A stretch of DNA of 64,000 nucleotides from NCBI RefSeq assembly GCF_005222755.1, contig NZ_STGD01000007.1, forward strand, positions 124,001 through 188,000, in the 5' to 3' direction. Below the pieces are notes generated by a model that saw only the letters and a program-made list of their open reading frames with translations, made no database searches and had not been told where the DNA came from. This DNA comes from Roseomonas sp. HF4. Lineage in GTDB: Bacteria > Pseudomonadota > Alphaproteobacteria > Acetobacterales > Acetobacteraceae. How positions within the stretch are numbered: position 1 is the first letter of the stretch; every line of letters begins with the position of its first letter. Positions 16,515 to 24,663 of the stretch are shown here, piece by piece. The position numbers and the translations under genes are program-made.

Positions 16515-17254
16515 TGGAACGGCAGCCGCTGAAGGGGCGCGTCGCCGTCGTCACGGGGGCCGGGCGGGGAATCGGCGCGGCCATCGCGCGCGCCTTCGGG
16601 GCGGCGGGCGCCACCGTCTGCTGCAGCGCCCGCAGCGCCGCCGAGGTGGAGGCGACGGCAGCCGTCATCCGCGCCGCGGGCGGCGCGGCCTTCGCCGCGA
16701 CGGCCGACGTGGCGGAGGCCGACGACATCGCGCGCCTCTATGCATCCGTCGTCGCGGAGGCCGGCGGCCTCGACCTGCTCGTCGTCAATGCGGGCGTCAG
16801 CCTCGACCAGAAGCCGGTGGCCGAGAGCGACCCCGCGGCCTTCGCGCGGACCATCGCGGTGAACCTCACCGGCGCCTACCATTGCGCGCGGCTCGCCATT
16901 CCTCACATGCGCGCGCGCGGCGGCGGGCGGATGATCATGCTGGGCTCGGGGATGGGGCACAGCAGCCTGCACGGGCATGCCGCCTATTCCTGCTCGAAGG
17001 CCGGGCTCTGGATGCTGGTGCGCATCCTGGCCGACGAGTTGCGCGCCGACGGCATCGCGGTGAACGAACTGGTGCCGGGGCCGGTGGACACCTCGATGAC
17101 GCAGGTGCCGCAGCGCGACGGCTCGGTCGTGCGCAACCCGGTCGAGTGGCTGAAGTCGCCGGAGGATGTCGTGCCGCTCGCGATGTTCCTCGCGGCCCAT
17201 GCGCCGCCGGGCCCGACCGGCCAGAGCTTCAGCCTGATGCGGCGGACCTTCTGA
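16514..17254 (+). CDS. Short-chain dehydrogenase/reductase (SDR)
   Basis: A 246-residue classical SDR. The cofactor motif TGAGRGIG is at residues 14-21, NAG at 92-94, and the catalytic YxxxK at Y158/K162 (AAYSCSKAG) with an upstream Ser near 145. It would oxidise or reduce an alcohol/ketone with NAD(P). ATG 16514 overlaps the sulfatase stop as TGATG, so it probably handles the alcohol released by the sulfatase; this is inference. The C-terminus lacks the common WxxDGG ending and instead reads TGQSFSLMRRTF. It is last in the operon; promoter P2 follows 19 bp after its stop. Confidence 0.9.
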   Translation: MERQPLKGRVAVVTGAGRGIGAAIARAFGAAGATVCCSARSAAEVEATAAVIRAAGGAAFAATADVAEADDIARLYASVVAEAGGLDLLVVNAGVSLDQKPVAESDPAAFARTIAVNLTGAYHCARLAIPHMRARGGGRMIMLGSGMGHSSLHGHAAYSCSKAGLWMLVRILADELRADGIAVNELVPGPVDTSMTQVPQRDGSVVRNPVEWLKSPEDVVPLAMFLAAHAPPGPTGQSFSLMRRTF

Positions 17255-17272
17255 TGGCGGCCGCGCATCTCC

Positions 17273-17301
17273 TTGACGCATCGAAACGGTGGCGCCTAGC
17301 G
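17273..17301 (+). promoter_or_regulatory. Promoter P2 for the sugar ABC operon (near-duplicate of P1)
   Basis: TTGACG at 17273-17278, a 17-bp spacer carrying AACGGT at the same place as P1, then CTAGCG at 17296-17301 followed by GTTG. The TGGTCA operator half-sites found after P1 are absent here, so P2 may use the same sigma factor without the same repressor. Confidence 0.5.
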
Positions 17302-17354
17302 TTGCCGCGACATCGGGGCGGCGCCCATCGAGGCGGCCGCCATGGGAGGACGCC

Positions 17355-18689
17355 ATGACGCATGCGCGCTTCGATCGCCGGACCCTGCTGGGCGCCGCCG
17401 GCGCCCTCGCCGCGACCCCCGCACTCGGGCAGGCGAAGCCCTTCGCCGGGCAGACGCTGAACGGCGCGGCCTTCCAGAGCACCTTCTTCGAATACCTGAA
17501 GGCCTTCTTCCCCGAATTCGAGGAGGCGACGGGCGCGCGGGTGAACTTCAACACCCAGGCCTTCCCTGTCTACAACCAGCGCACGGACCTCGAATTGTCC
17601 ACGCGGGGCAGCGCGCTCGACGTCGTGAACGTGACCTTCATCTACTCGGGCCGCTGGATCGGCGCGGGGTGGCTCACGAACCTCAGCGAGTTCGTCAACG
17701 ACAGGAACAAGACGGATCCCGCCTGGGACGCGGCGGATTTCGTCTCCGGCGCGCAGTCGGCGATGAGCGACGCGCGGGGCAACGTCTTCGGCTTCGCCTG
17801 GGAAGCGGGTGCGATGCTGATGGCGGCGAGCCGCTACGACCTGCTCGAGAAGAACGGCCGGTCCATGCCGACCACCTTCGACGAGTTGCTGGCGACCTGC
17901 GACGCGATCCACGGCAAGGAGAACGTCACCGCCTTCGTCGCCGACCGGCTGCACCACTGGAACTGGATCCCGTACCTGATGGGCCTCGGCGGCCAGGTCT
18001 TCAAGGATCCGCCGGGCAACCTGACGCCGCGCCTGGCCACGCCCGAGGCGATCCGCGCCGCGCAGTGGTACGGCGACCTGCTGCAGAAATTCGCGCCGCC
18101 GGGCGGGTTGTCCTTCTCGGACGACCAGGCGATGCGGGCGCAGATGTCGGGCCGCTCGAACATCCGCACCCAGGCCATCACCTGGCTCGTGCCGCTCGCC
18201 AAGCACGAGGAAAGCACGGTGAAGTCCACCGTGCGCTACGCGCTGATGCCGGCGGGGCCGGCGGGGAACTTCCCTGGCTCGAACAGCCATGGCCTCGGCA
18301 TCCCGGTCGGATCGCGCCGCAAGGAGCTCGCCTGGGAATTCATCAAGTGGGCGCTGTCCAAGCAGATGCTCAACCGCATCGTCGAGACGCGCGGCTACCC
18401 GAGCGTCTGCCGCCGCAGTGTCATCACCGGCGATGCCTTCCGGTCCGCGCTCACGCTGAACGGGCAGGACGTCGCCTCGCTCTACCTCCAGGTGCTCGAA
18501 CTCGGCGGGCGCAGCGGCTACATGAAGTACCGTACCGTTCCCGTCTTCCCGCAGGTCGGCGACACCATCAATCGCGGCATCGAGCGGATCGCGACCCGCC
18601 AGCAGCCGGCCGACGCGGCGATGCGCCAGGCGCAGCAGGACGCCGTCCAGGTGCTGGGCCGCGCCGGCGTGCAGGTGGACGCCGACTAG
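17355..18689 (+). CDS. Sugar ABC transporter substrate-binding protein (CUT1/UgpB-like)
   Basis: A 444-residue extracellular solute-binding protein family 1 receptor. The N-terminus has a Tat-like DRRTLLGAAGALAA signal, with a likely cut near residue 25. The mature domain begins with the usual strand and contains FFPEFEEATGARVNF and the ELSTRGSALDVVNV segment. The C-terminal LAWEFIKWALS helix and the lobe containing SNSHGLGIPVGS are typical. GGGAGGA lies before ATG 17355. It is followed four bases later by its two permeases. It would capture a sugar, polyol or sugar derivative in the periplasm. The exact ligand is unknown. Confidence 0.9.
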   Translation: MTHARFDRRTLLGAAGALAATPALGQAKPFAGQTLNGAAFQSTFFEYLKAFFPEFEEATGARVNFNTQAFPVYNQRTDLELSTRGSALDVVNVTFIYSGRWIGAGWLTNLSEFVNDRNKTDPAWDAADFVSGAQSAMSDARGNVFGFAWEAGAMLMAASRYDLLEKNGRSMPTTFDELLATCDAIHGKENVTAFVADRLHHWNWIPYLMGLGGQVFKDPPGNLTPRLATPEAIRAAQWYGDLLQKFAPPGGLSFSDDQAMRAQMSGRSNIRTQAITWLVPLAKHEESTVKSTVRYALMPAGPAGNFPGSNSHGLGIPVGSRRKELAWEFIKWALSKQMLNRIVETRGYPSVCRRSVITGDAFRSALTLNGQDVASLYLQVLELGGRSGYMKYRTVPVFPQVGDTINRGIERIATRQQPADAAMRQAQQDAVQVLGRAGVQVDAD

Positions 18690-18693
18690 GCGC

Positions 18694-19599
18694 GTGACCG
18701 CGCATCGTCCGCAGGCCGGCTTCGAGCGCGCCAAGGCACGCTTCTTCATGCTGTGCCTCGCGCCGTCGCTGGCGGTGCTGGCGCTCGTCACGCTGGCGCC
18801 GGCACTGTTCCTCGTCGTCAGCAGCCTGACGCCGCTCGACCTCACGCGCCCGGACACGGTGGGGGACTTCTCCCGCCCCCTCGAGAACTACCGGCTCATG
18901 ATGGCCGACGGGCGGCTCGCGAATTCCGTATGGGTGCAGGCGAAGCTGTCCTTCTGGACCGTACTGCTGCAGCTGCTGATCGGCTTCGGCCTGGCGCTGC
19001 TGCTCAACAGCCGCACCCGCTTCCTTGAGGCGTTGCGCACCGTCTTCCTCATCCCGATGGTGCTGCCGCCGATCGTCGTCGCCATCATCTGGAAGGTGAT
19101 CTACACGCCGGACATCAGCCCGATGCACTGGGCGCTGGCGTCGCTCGGCTTCGAGGTCCCGTCGCTCATCACGGATCCCGGCTGGGCGTTGACAGCCATC
19201 ATCATCGCCGACACCTGGCAGTGGTTTCCCTTCACCATGCTGATGACGCTGGCCGCGCTGCAGATGATGCCGCAGGAACTGATCGACGCGGCCAAGGTTG
19301 ACGGCGCGACGGCCTGGCAGATGACCTGGCACGTGACGCTGCCTTTCCTCAAGGGCGTGCTGCTGGTCGCCGGCCTGTTCCGCCTGATCGACAGCATCAA
19401 GGCCTTCCCGCTGATCTTCATCCTGACCGATGGCGGTCCCGGCAGCGTGACGGAGGTGACGAACTACTATTCCTTCCAGCAGGCCTTCAACTTCTCGCTG
19501 CTCGGCTATTCCAGCGCCATCACCACGGTGCTGCTGGCGGCCAGCGTGCTGATCAGCTGGGCCATCATCCGCAGCATCGGCTGGGGGCACCGTGAATAG
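18694..19599 (+). CDS. Sugar ABC transporter permease (MalF/UgpA-like)
   Basis: A 301-residue permease with six predicted helices. The cytoplasmic coupling loop has the EAA-type motif DAAKVDGATAWQMTWHVTLPF near residues 203-223. GTG 18694 is the start, four bases after the receptor stop. It overlaps the next permease by eight bases. Length and topology match CUT1 family membrane subunits. No ABC ATPase gene accompanies it in the operon. Confidence 0.92.
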   Translation: MTAHRPQAGFERAKARFFMLCLAPSLAVLALVTLAPALFLVVSSLTPLDLTRPDTVGDFSRPLENYRLMMADGRLANSVWVQAKLSFWTVLLQLLIGFGLALLLNSRTRFLEALRTVFLIPMVLPPIVVAIIWKVIYTPDISPMHWALASLGFEVPSLITDPGWALTAIIIADTWQWFPFTMLMTLAALQMMPQELIDAAKVDGATAWQMTWHVTLPFLKGVLLVAGLFRLIDSIKAFPLIFILTDGGPGSVTEVTNYYSFQQAFNFSLLGYSSAITTVLLAASVLISWAIIRSIGWGHRE

Positions 19600-20416
19600 G
19601 GGGCTCGCGCGCGAACGGCGCATCCTCAACATCGCGGCGCTCGTGCTGGCGGCGATGGCGATGGCGCCCTTCCTGTGGCTGCTGCAGATGTCGTTTAAGA
19701 CGAACGCGCAGATCTTCACCTTCCCGCCGGAGCTGTTCTTCGCGCCGACGCTCGAGAACTATGCCGCGCTATGGGAGACCGACTTCCGCCGGTCCTTCGT
19801 CAACAGCCTGGTGGTCAGCACGGCGGCGACGGTGCTGCCCATGCTGCTCGGCGTGCCGGCAGCCTATGCGCTGTCGCGCTGGCAGGCGCGGGCGGCGGGC
19901 AGCATCAGCCTCTGGATCCTGGCGTCGCGCATGGCGCCGCCGATCGCCTTCACCATCCCCTACTTCCTCGCCTACCGGCATCTCGGGCTGATCGACACCT
20001 GGGCGGGGCTGGTGCTGATCTACCTGACCTTCAATCTCTCACTGGTCATCTGGATGATGCGGCCCTTCTTCGACCAGCTGCCGCAGGCGCTCGAGGAAGC
20101 GGCCTGGATCGACGGCGCCACGACCGCCCAGGGCTTCTTCCGCATCGTGCTGCCGCTGGCGGCGCCCGGCCTCGCGGCGACCGCCATCCTCTGTTTCCTG
20201 TTCGCCTGGAACGACTTCTTCTTCGCGTTGATCCTGACGCGGACCGAGGCGATGACCGCCCCCGTCGCGGTCGTGAATTTCATGAACTACGAGGGCTGGG
20301 AATGGGGCCGCATCGCCGCCGGCGGCACCATGGTCATGCTGCCCGTGCTGGTCTTCTCGCTGCTGGTGCGGAGATACCTGGTGCACGGCCTGACCGGCGG
20401 CGCGGTGAAGGGATGA
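19592..20416 (+). CDS. Sugar ABC transporter permease (MalG/UgpE-like)
   Basis: A 274-residue inner-membrane permease with six predicted helices. The EAA loop reads ALEEAAWIDGATTAQGFFRIVLPLAAPG. The start is GTG 19592, overlapping the upstream permease. The family pairs with MalF-type subunits and an ATPase docking on the EAA loops. The stop overlaps the next gene's ATG (ATGA), so the reductase that follows is part of the same transcript. The energising ATPase must come from elsewhere, possibly the TOBE-type ATPase at 30582-31634 or another locus. Confidence 0.92.
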   Translation: MNRGLARERRILNIAALVLAAMAMAPFLWLLQMSFKTNAQIFTFPPELFFAPTLENYAALWETDFRRSFVNSLVVSTAATVLPMLLGVPAAYALSRWQARAAGSISLWILASRMAPPIAFTIPYFLAYRHLGLIDTWAGLVLIYLTFNLSLVIWMMRPFFDQLPQALEEAAWIDGATTAQGFFRIVLPLAAPGLAATAILCFLFAWNDFFFALILTRTEAMTAPVAVVNFMNYEGWEWGRIAAGGTMVMLPVLVFSLLVRRYLVHGLTGGAVKG

Positions 20417-21447
20417 GCATGGACCCGACTGAGAGGCGCCGCCTCGGGCGCACGGGCATCGAGGTTACCGCGCTCGGCTTCGGCGCCGCGCCGATCGGCG
20501 GCTTCCGCGCCACCATCCCGGAGGCGGAGGCGCAGTCGCTCCTCGAGGCCGCCTGGGACGGGGGCGTGCGCTACTTCGACACCTCGCCCTTCTACGGCTA
20601 CGGGCGCAGCGAACTTCGCGTCGGCCATGCGCTGCGCCAGCGCCCGCGCCAGGACTTCGTCGTCTCGACCAAGATCGGCCGCCTCATGCACCCGCTGCGC
20701 CCCGGCGAGACGCCGCCGGCCGGGCTGCGCCAGGGCGGCTTGCCCGGCTTCGTGCCGGAATTCGACTATTCCTATGACGGCGTGATGCGCTCGCTCGAGC
20801 AGTCCTGCCTGCGCATGGGCCTCTCGCGCATCGACATCCTGCTGATCCACGACATCGACTTCTGGACGATCCGCAACCACGCGGTGCTCGAGGACCGCTT
20901 CCGGACGGTGATGGAGGGCGGCTACCGCGCGCTGCACGAACTGCGCGCCGCCGGCGTGATCGGCGCCATCGGCTGCGGACTGAACGAAGCGGACATGTGC
21001 CTGCGCTTCGCGAAGGCGGGCGATTTCGACTGCATGCTGCTGGCTGGGCGCTACACCCTGCTCGAGCAGGGCGCGCTCGCGGAATTCCTGCCCTATTGCG
21101 CGACGCGCGGCATGAGCGTGATCCTGGGCGGCCCCTTCAACTCCGGCATCCTGGCCGGCGAGGTGAAGGAGGGCGCGCCCTACGACTACGCCGCGGCGCC
21201 GCCGGAGATCGTCGCGAAGGCGCGGCGCATCGAGGCCACCTGCCGCCGCCATGCGGTGCCGCTGCCCGCCGCCGCGCTGCAATTCGTGCTGGCGCATCCC
21301 GTGGTGTGTTCCGTCATCCCCGGCGCGCTGTCCCGGTCCGAGGTCGAGCAGAACCTCGCCCATCTGCGCCGCGCGCTCCCGGCGGCACTGTGGCGGGACC
21401 TTGTGGCCGAGGGACTGCTCGACCCCGCCGCCCCCGTGCCGGGCTGA
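20413..21447 (+). CDS. Aldo/keto reductase
   Basis: A 344-residue AKR with the catalytic tetrad D56, Y61 (FDTSPFYGYG), K87 (VVSTKIG) and H146 (LLIHDID). The start RRRLGRTGIEVTALGFGAAPIGG resembles D-threo-aldose 1-dehydrogenase/L-fucose dehydrogenase and pyridoxal dehydrogenase subfamilies. It would oxidise an aldose or reduce an aldehyde with NAD(P). ATG 20413 overlaps the permease stop; ATG 20419 is an alternative. It lies between a sugar importer and a TauD-type dioxygenase, so either an aldose oxidation step or reduction of an aldehyde made by the dioxygenase is possible. Confidence 0.9.
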   Translation: MSMDPTERRRLGRTGIEVTALGFGAAPIGGFRATIPEAEAQSLLEAAWDGGVRYFDTSPFYGYGRSELRVGHALRQRPRQDFVVSTKIGRLMHPLRPGETPPAGLRQGGLPGFVPEFDYSYDGVMRSLEQSCLRMGLSRIDILLIHDIDFWTIRNHAVLEDRFRTVMEGGYRALHELRAAGVIGAIGCGLNEADMCLRFAKAGDFDCMLLAGRYTLLEQGALAEFLPYCATRGMSVILGGPFNSGILAGEVKEGAPYDYAAAPPEIVAKARRIEATCRRHAVPLPAAALQFVLAHPVVCSVIPGALSRSEVEQNLAHLRRALPAALWRDLVAEGLLDPAAPVPG

Positions 21448-21458
21448 AGGAGGCGACC

Positions 21459-22304
21459 ATGCGCAACAGCACGCTCGACATCCGCCGGAGCGCCGGCGCC
21501 GTCGGCGCCGAGATCCGCGGCGTCGACCTGCGCGACCCGCTCGACGACGCCACCTTCGGCGAGATCCGCCAGGCCTTCCACGATCACGGCGTGGTCTTCT
21601 TCCGCGACCAGCACATCACGCCCGAGCAGCACGTCGCCTTCGCCGAGCGCTTCGGCCCGATCAACGTGAACCGCTTCTTCACGCCGGTGCCGGGGCATCC
21701 CCGGATCGCCGAGGTGCGCAAGGAGCCCGACCAGAAGAAGAACATCGGAGAGGTCTGGCACGCCGACCATTCCTACGACCAGGTCCCCGCACTGGGTTCC
21801 ATGCTGCTGGCGCGCGAGGTGCCCGAGTACGGCGGGGACACCATGTTCGCCAGCATGGCCGCGGCCTACGCGGCGCTGTCGGACGGCCTGAAGCGCACGC
21901 TGGATGGCCTGCGCGCCGTGCATTCCAGCCGCCACGTCTTCGGCGCGAAAGCCGAATCCCGCGGCGCCGAGCTCAGCACCCGCCTGCACAACCCCGAACT
22001 CGCGACGCAGGATGCGGTGCATCCCGTCGTGATCCGGCACCCGGAGACGGGGCAGCGCTGCCTCTACGTGAACCGCAGCTTCACCACGCATATCGAGGGC
22101 TGGACGCAGGAGGAGAGCGCGCCGCTGCTCGACTTCCTCTACCGCCACGGCGAGCGCCCCGAATTCACCTGCCGCTTCCGCTGGGAGAACGGGTCGATCG
22201 CGCTCTGGGACAATCGATCGACCTGGCATTTCGCCGTCAACGACTACCACGGCCAGCGGCGCCTCATGCACCGCATCACCATCGAGGGCGTGGCGCTAGG
22301 CTAG
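21459..22304 (+). CDS. TauD/TfdA family Fe(II)/2-oxoglutarate dioxygenase
   Basis: A 281-residue dioxygenase. Iron ligands are H101 and D103 (VWHADHSYD) with distal H257 (TWHFAVNDY). R268 should bind 2-oxoglutarate, eleven residues after the distal His as in TauD. R272 matches the position of the TauD Arg that binds the sulfonate, while the TauD His at position 70 is replaced by Asn (N71), so taurine itself is doubtful. AAGGAGG before ATG 21459 is a strong ribosome site. Family members hydroxylate the carbon next to a sulfonate, carboxylate or amine and often release sulfite or a similar group. Its place inside a sugar operon is unusual. Confidence 0.9.
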   Translation: MRNSTLDIRRSAGAVGAEIRGVDLRDPLDDATFGEIRQAFHDHGVVFFRDQHITPEQHVAFAERFGPINVNRFFTPVPGHPRIAEVRKEPDQKKNIGEVWHADHSYDQVPALGSMLLAREVPEYGGDTMFASMAAAYAALSDGLKRTLDGLRAVHSSRHVFGAKAESRGAELSTRLHNPELATQDAVHPVVIRHPETGQRCLYVNRSFTTHIEGWTQEESAPLLDFLYRHGERPEFTCRFRWENGSIALWDNRSTWHFAVNDYHGQRRLMHRITIEGVALG

Positions 22305-22316
22305 GGAGTACGGGAC

Positions 22317-23375
22317 ATGGGCGATATCCGCGGCCCCGGCGTCATGCTGAGCCAGTTCATGGGCGATGCCGCACCCTTCGACAGCCTGGACGGCGTGGTC
22401 GGCTGGCTCGCCGGCCACGGCTACAAGGGCGTGCAGGTCCCAGTGCACGACCCGCGCCTGATCGACCTGGCGCGCGCGGCGGAGGACGATGCCTATTGCC
22501 GCGACTACCGCGCGCGGCTCGCGGGCCTCGGCGTCGAGATCAGCGAACTCGCGGCGCATCGCGCCGGGCAGCTCATGGCGGTGAACCCGGCCTTCGCCGA
22601 GATCAACGACGTCTTCGCCGCCCCCGAGGCGCGCGGCAATCCGGCCGCGCGCAGCGCCTGGGCGGAAGCGCAACTGCATCTCGCGATCGAGGCCGCCGCG
22701 CGGCTCGGCGTGCGGCGGCTCTGCACCTTCTCGGGCGCCTTCGCCTGGCCCTACATCTATCCCTGGCCCCCGGCGCCGCCCGGCCTCATCGACGCCGCCT
22801 TCATCGAGCTCGCGCGCCGCTGGCGGCCCATCCTCGACCACGCGGAGAGCGCCGGCATCGACCTCTGCTACGAACTCCACCCCGGCGAGGACCTGCACGA
22901 CGGCGCCACCTTCGAGCGTTTCCTCGCGCTGGTGGACGGGCACCGGCGCGCGCGGATCCTGTACGACCCGAGCCACATGCTGCTGCAGCACATGGACTAT
23001 CTCGGCTTCATCACCCGCTACGCCGACCGCATCGGGGCCTTCCACGTCAAGGACGCGGAATTCGTGAAGTCCGATCGTAGCGGCGTCTATGGCGGCTTCC
23101 AGGACTGGCGCGACCGCCCGGCGCGCTTCCGCTCGCTTGGCGACGGGCAGGTGGACTTCGCCGGCGTGTTCTCGCGCATGGCGCATATCGGCTACGAGGG
23201 CTGGGCGACCCTGGAATGGGAGTGCTGCTACAAGCGCAAGGAGGACGGCGCCGCCGAGGGCGCGCCCTTCATCGCGCGCCACATGATCCGCGTGACCGGC
23301 GCGCCCTTCGACGCCGCGCTGCGCCGGCCGGTGGACACGGCGACGGCGCGGCGGATCCTCGGCCTCGGGGCGTGA
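22317..23375 (+). CDS. Sugar phosphate isomerase/epimerase-like TIM barrel
   Basis: A 352-residue xylose-isomerase-like (AP endonuclease 2 superfamily) barrel. The divalent-metal ligands are visible on successive strands: Glu in CYELHPGED, Asp and His in YDPSHMLLQ, His in AFHVKDAEF, and Glu in ATLEWECCYKRK. Family members include hydroxypyruvate isomerase, IolE and tagatose epimerases. ATG 22317 follows GGGAGTACGGGAC. It ends in a GTGA overlap with the Gfo/Idh dehydrogenase, a pairing common in sugar and polyol catabolic operons. The exact sugar is unknown. Confidence 0.85.
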   Translation: MGDIRGPGVMLSQFMGDAAPFDSLDGVVGWLAGHGYKGVQVPVHDPRLIDLARAAEDDAYCRDYRARLAGLGVEISELAAHRAGQLMAVNPAFAEINDVFAAPEARGNPAARSAWAEAQLHLAIEAAARLGVRRLCTFSGAFAWPYIYPWPPAPPGLIDAAFIELARRWRPILDHAESAGIDLCYELHPGEDLHDGATFERFLALVDGHRRARILYDPSHMLLQHMDYLGFITRYADRIGAFHVKDAEFVKSDRSGVYGGFQDWRDRPARFRSLGDGQVDFAGVFSRMAHIGYEGWATLEWECCYKRKEDGAAEGAPFIARHMIRVTGAPFDAALRRPVDTATARRILGLGA

Positions 23376-24544
23376 GCGCGCTCGCGGCGCTTGGCCGGCC
23401 ACTCCGGCTCGGATTCGTGGGCGGCGCGGCCCCCTCCATGATCGGCCAGGTGCACCGCCGCGGCGCGACGCTGGACAACGCCTTCGCGGTCGTGGCCGGT
23501 GCGCTGTCCCGCGATGCTGCGCGCGGCCGCGCGGCGGCGGCCGAGTACGGCATCGCGCCCGACCGCGCCTATGCGACGCCGGAGGAAATGATCGCGCGCG
23601 AGGCCGCGCGCCCCGACGGCATCGAGGCCGTCGCCATCGTCACGCCGAACGACCTGCACCACGCCCAGGCGCTGGCCGCCATCGCCGCCGGGCTCGACGT
23701 CATGCTGGACAAGCCGATGGCGAACAGCGTGGCGGAGGCCGAGGACATCGCCCGCGCTGCGGCCGCGCGGGGCGTCGCGCTCGGGATCGCGCATGCCTAT
23801 TCCGGCTATCCCATGCTGCGGGAGGCGCGCGCGCTGGTCGCCGCCGGCCGGATCGGCGCGCTCCGCATGATGCAGGTCGAGTATTTCGGCTCCGGTCTCG
23901 CCGCGCGCGTGGAGGATGCGCCGGATGCCTCCCGGCGCTGGCGGCTCGATCCCGCGCGCAGCGGTCCCTCCCTCGTGCTCGGCGACATCGGCACCCATGC
24001 GCACCACCTCGCCTGCTTCGTCGCCGGCGAGCCCTTCGCCGCGATCGGCGCCGAGGTCGGCACGCTGATGCCGGGCCGCCAGGTGCAGGACTACGCGCAG
24101 GCGCGCTTCCGCCTGGCCGGCGGCGCGCGCGGCTCCATGGTGTTGTGCCAGGGCGCCGCGGGGGCCGAGAACCACATCCTGCTGCGCGCCTTCGGCGCCG
24201 AGGGCCACCTCGAATGGCGGCACGCCGCGCACAACGAGTTGCGCCTGGCGCCGCTGGAGGGCTTCCCGATGATCCTCTCGCGCGGGCATCCGGGGCTCTC
24301 GCCGGCCGCGACGCGCGCCACGCGCTTCCGCCGCACGGGCCATCCCGAGGGGCTGCACGAGGCCTTCGCCACCCTCTACCTCGACCTGGCGGAACACGCG
24401 GCGGCGCGGCGGCTCGGCATCCCGCCGGATCCGCTGTCGCGTGACCTGCCGGACGCGACAGCGGGCCTCCAGGGCATGCGCTTCGTCGAGGCCGTGCTTC
24501 GCTCCTCGGCGCGCGATGGCGCATGGGAATCCTGCGCGGGCTGA
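23372..24544 (+). CDS. Gfo/Idh/MocA family oxidoreductase
   Basis: A 390-residue NAD(P)-dependent dehydrogenase. The N-terminal Rossmann domain begins RLGFVGGAAPSMIGQVH; the central catalytic Lys lies in LDKPMANS (residues 112-119), where most members read EKP. The C-terminal alpha/beta domain contains DIGTHAHHLACFVAG. GTG 23372 overlaps the isomerase stop. It would oxidise a sugar or cyclitol hydroxyl. It closes an operon of importer, reductase, dioxygenase and isomerase, and a hairpin starts at its stop codon. Confidence 0.9.
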   Translation: MSALAALGRPLRLGFVGGAAPSMIGQVHRRGATLDNAFAVVAGALSRDAARGRAAAAEYGIAPDRAYATPEEMIAREAARPDGIEAVAIVTPNDLHHAQALAAIAAGLDVMLDKPMANSVAEAEDIARAAAARGVALGIAHAYSGYPMLREARALVAAGRIGALRMMQVEYFGSGLAARVEDAPDASRRWRLDPARSGPSLVLGDIGTHAHHLACFVAGEPFAAIGAEVGTLMPGRQVQDYAQARFRLAGGARGSMVLCQGAAGAENHILLRAFGAEGHLEWRHAAHNELRLAPLEGFPMILSRGHPGLSPAATRATRFRRTGHPEGLHEAFATLYLDLAEHAAARRLGIPPDPLSRDLPDATAGLQGMRFVEAVLRSSARDGAWESCAG

Positions 24545-24569
24545 AGGCCGCGACGATCCGCGGGCCTTC
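24543..24569 (+). terminator. Candidate stem-loop terminator after the sugar ABC operon
   Basis: GAAGGCC at 24543-24549 pairs with GGCCTTC at 24563-24569, with a further GCG/CGC pair inside the loop. It starts in the stop codon of the Gfo/Idh gene. No T-run follows. The rest of the 119-bp gap to the amidohydrolase holds a repeated GGCCGCGAC and no clear promoter. Confidence 0.4.
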
Positions 24570-24663
24570 ACAGGCCGCGACCTGACCGGCATGCTCCGGC
24601 GGCGCGCCCGGCTGTCGCCATCCGGGCGGATCGACGCCGTCGCCACGTCCCGGGACCCTTCGC

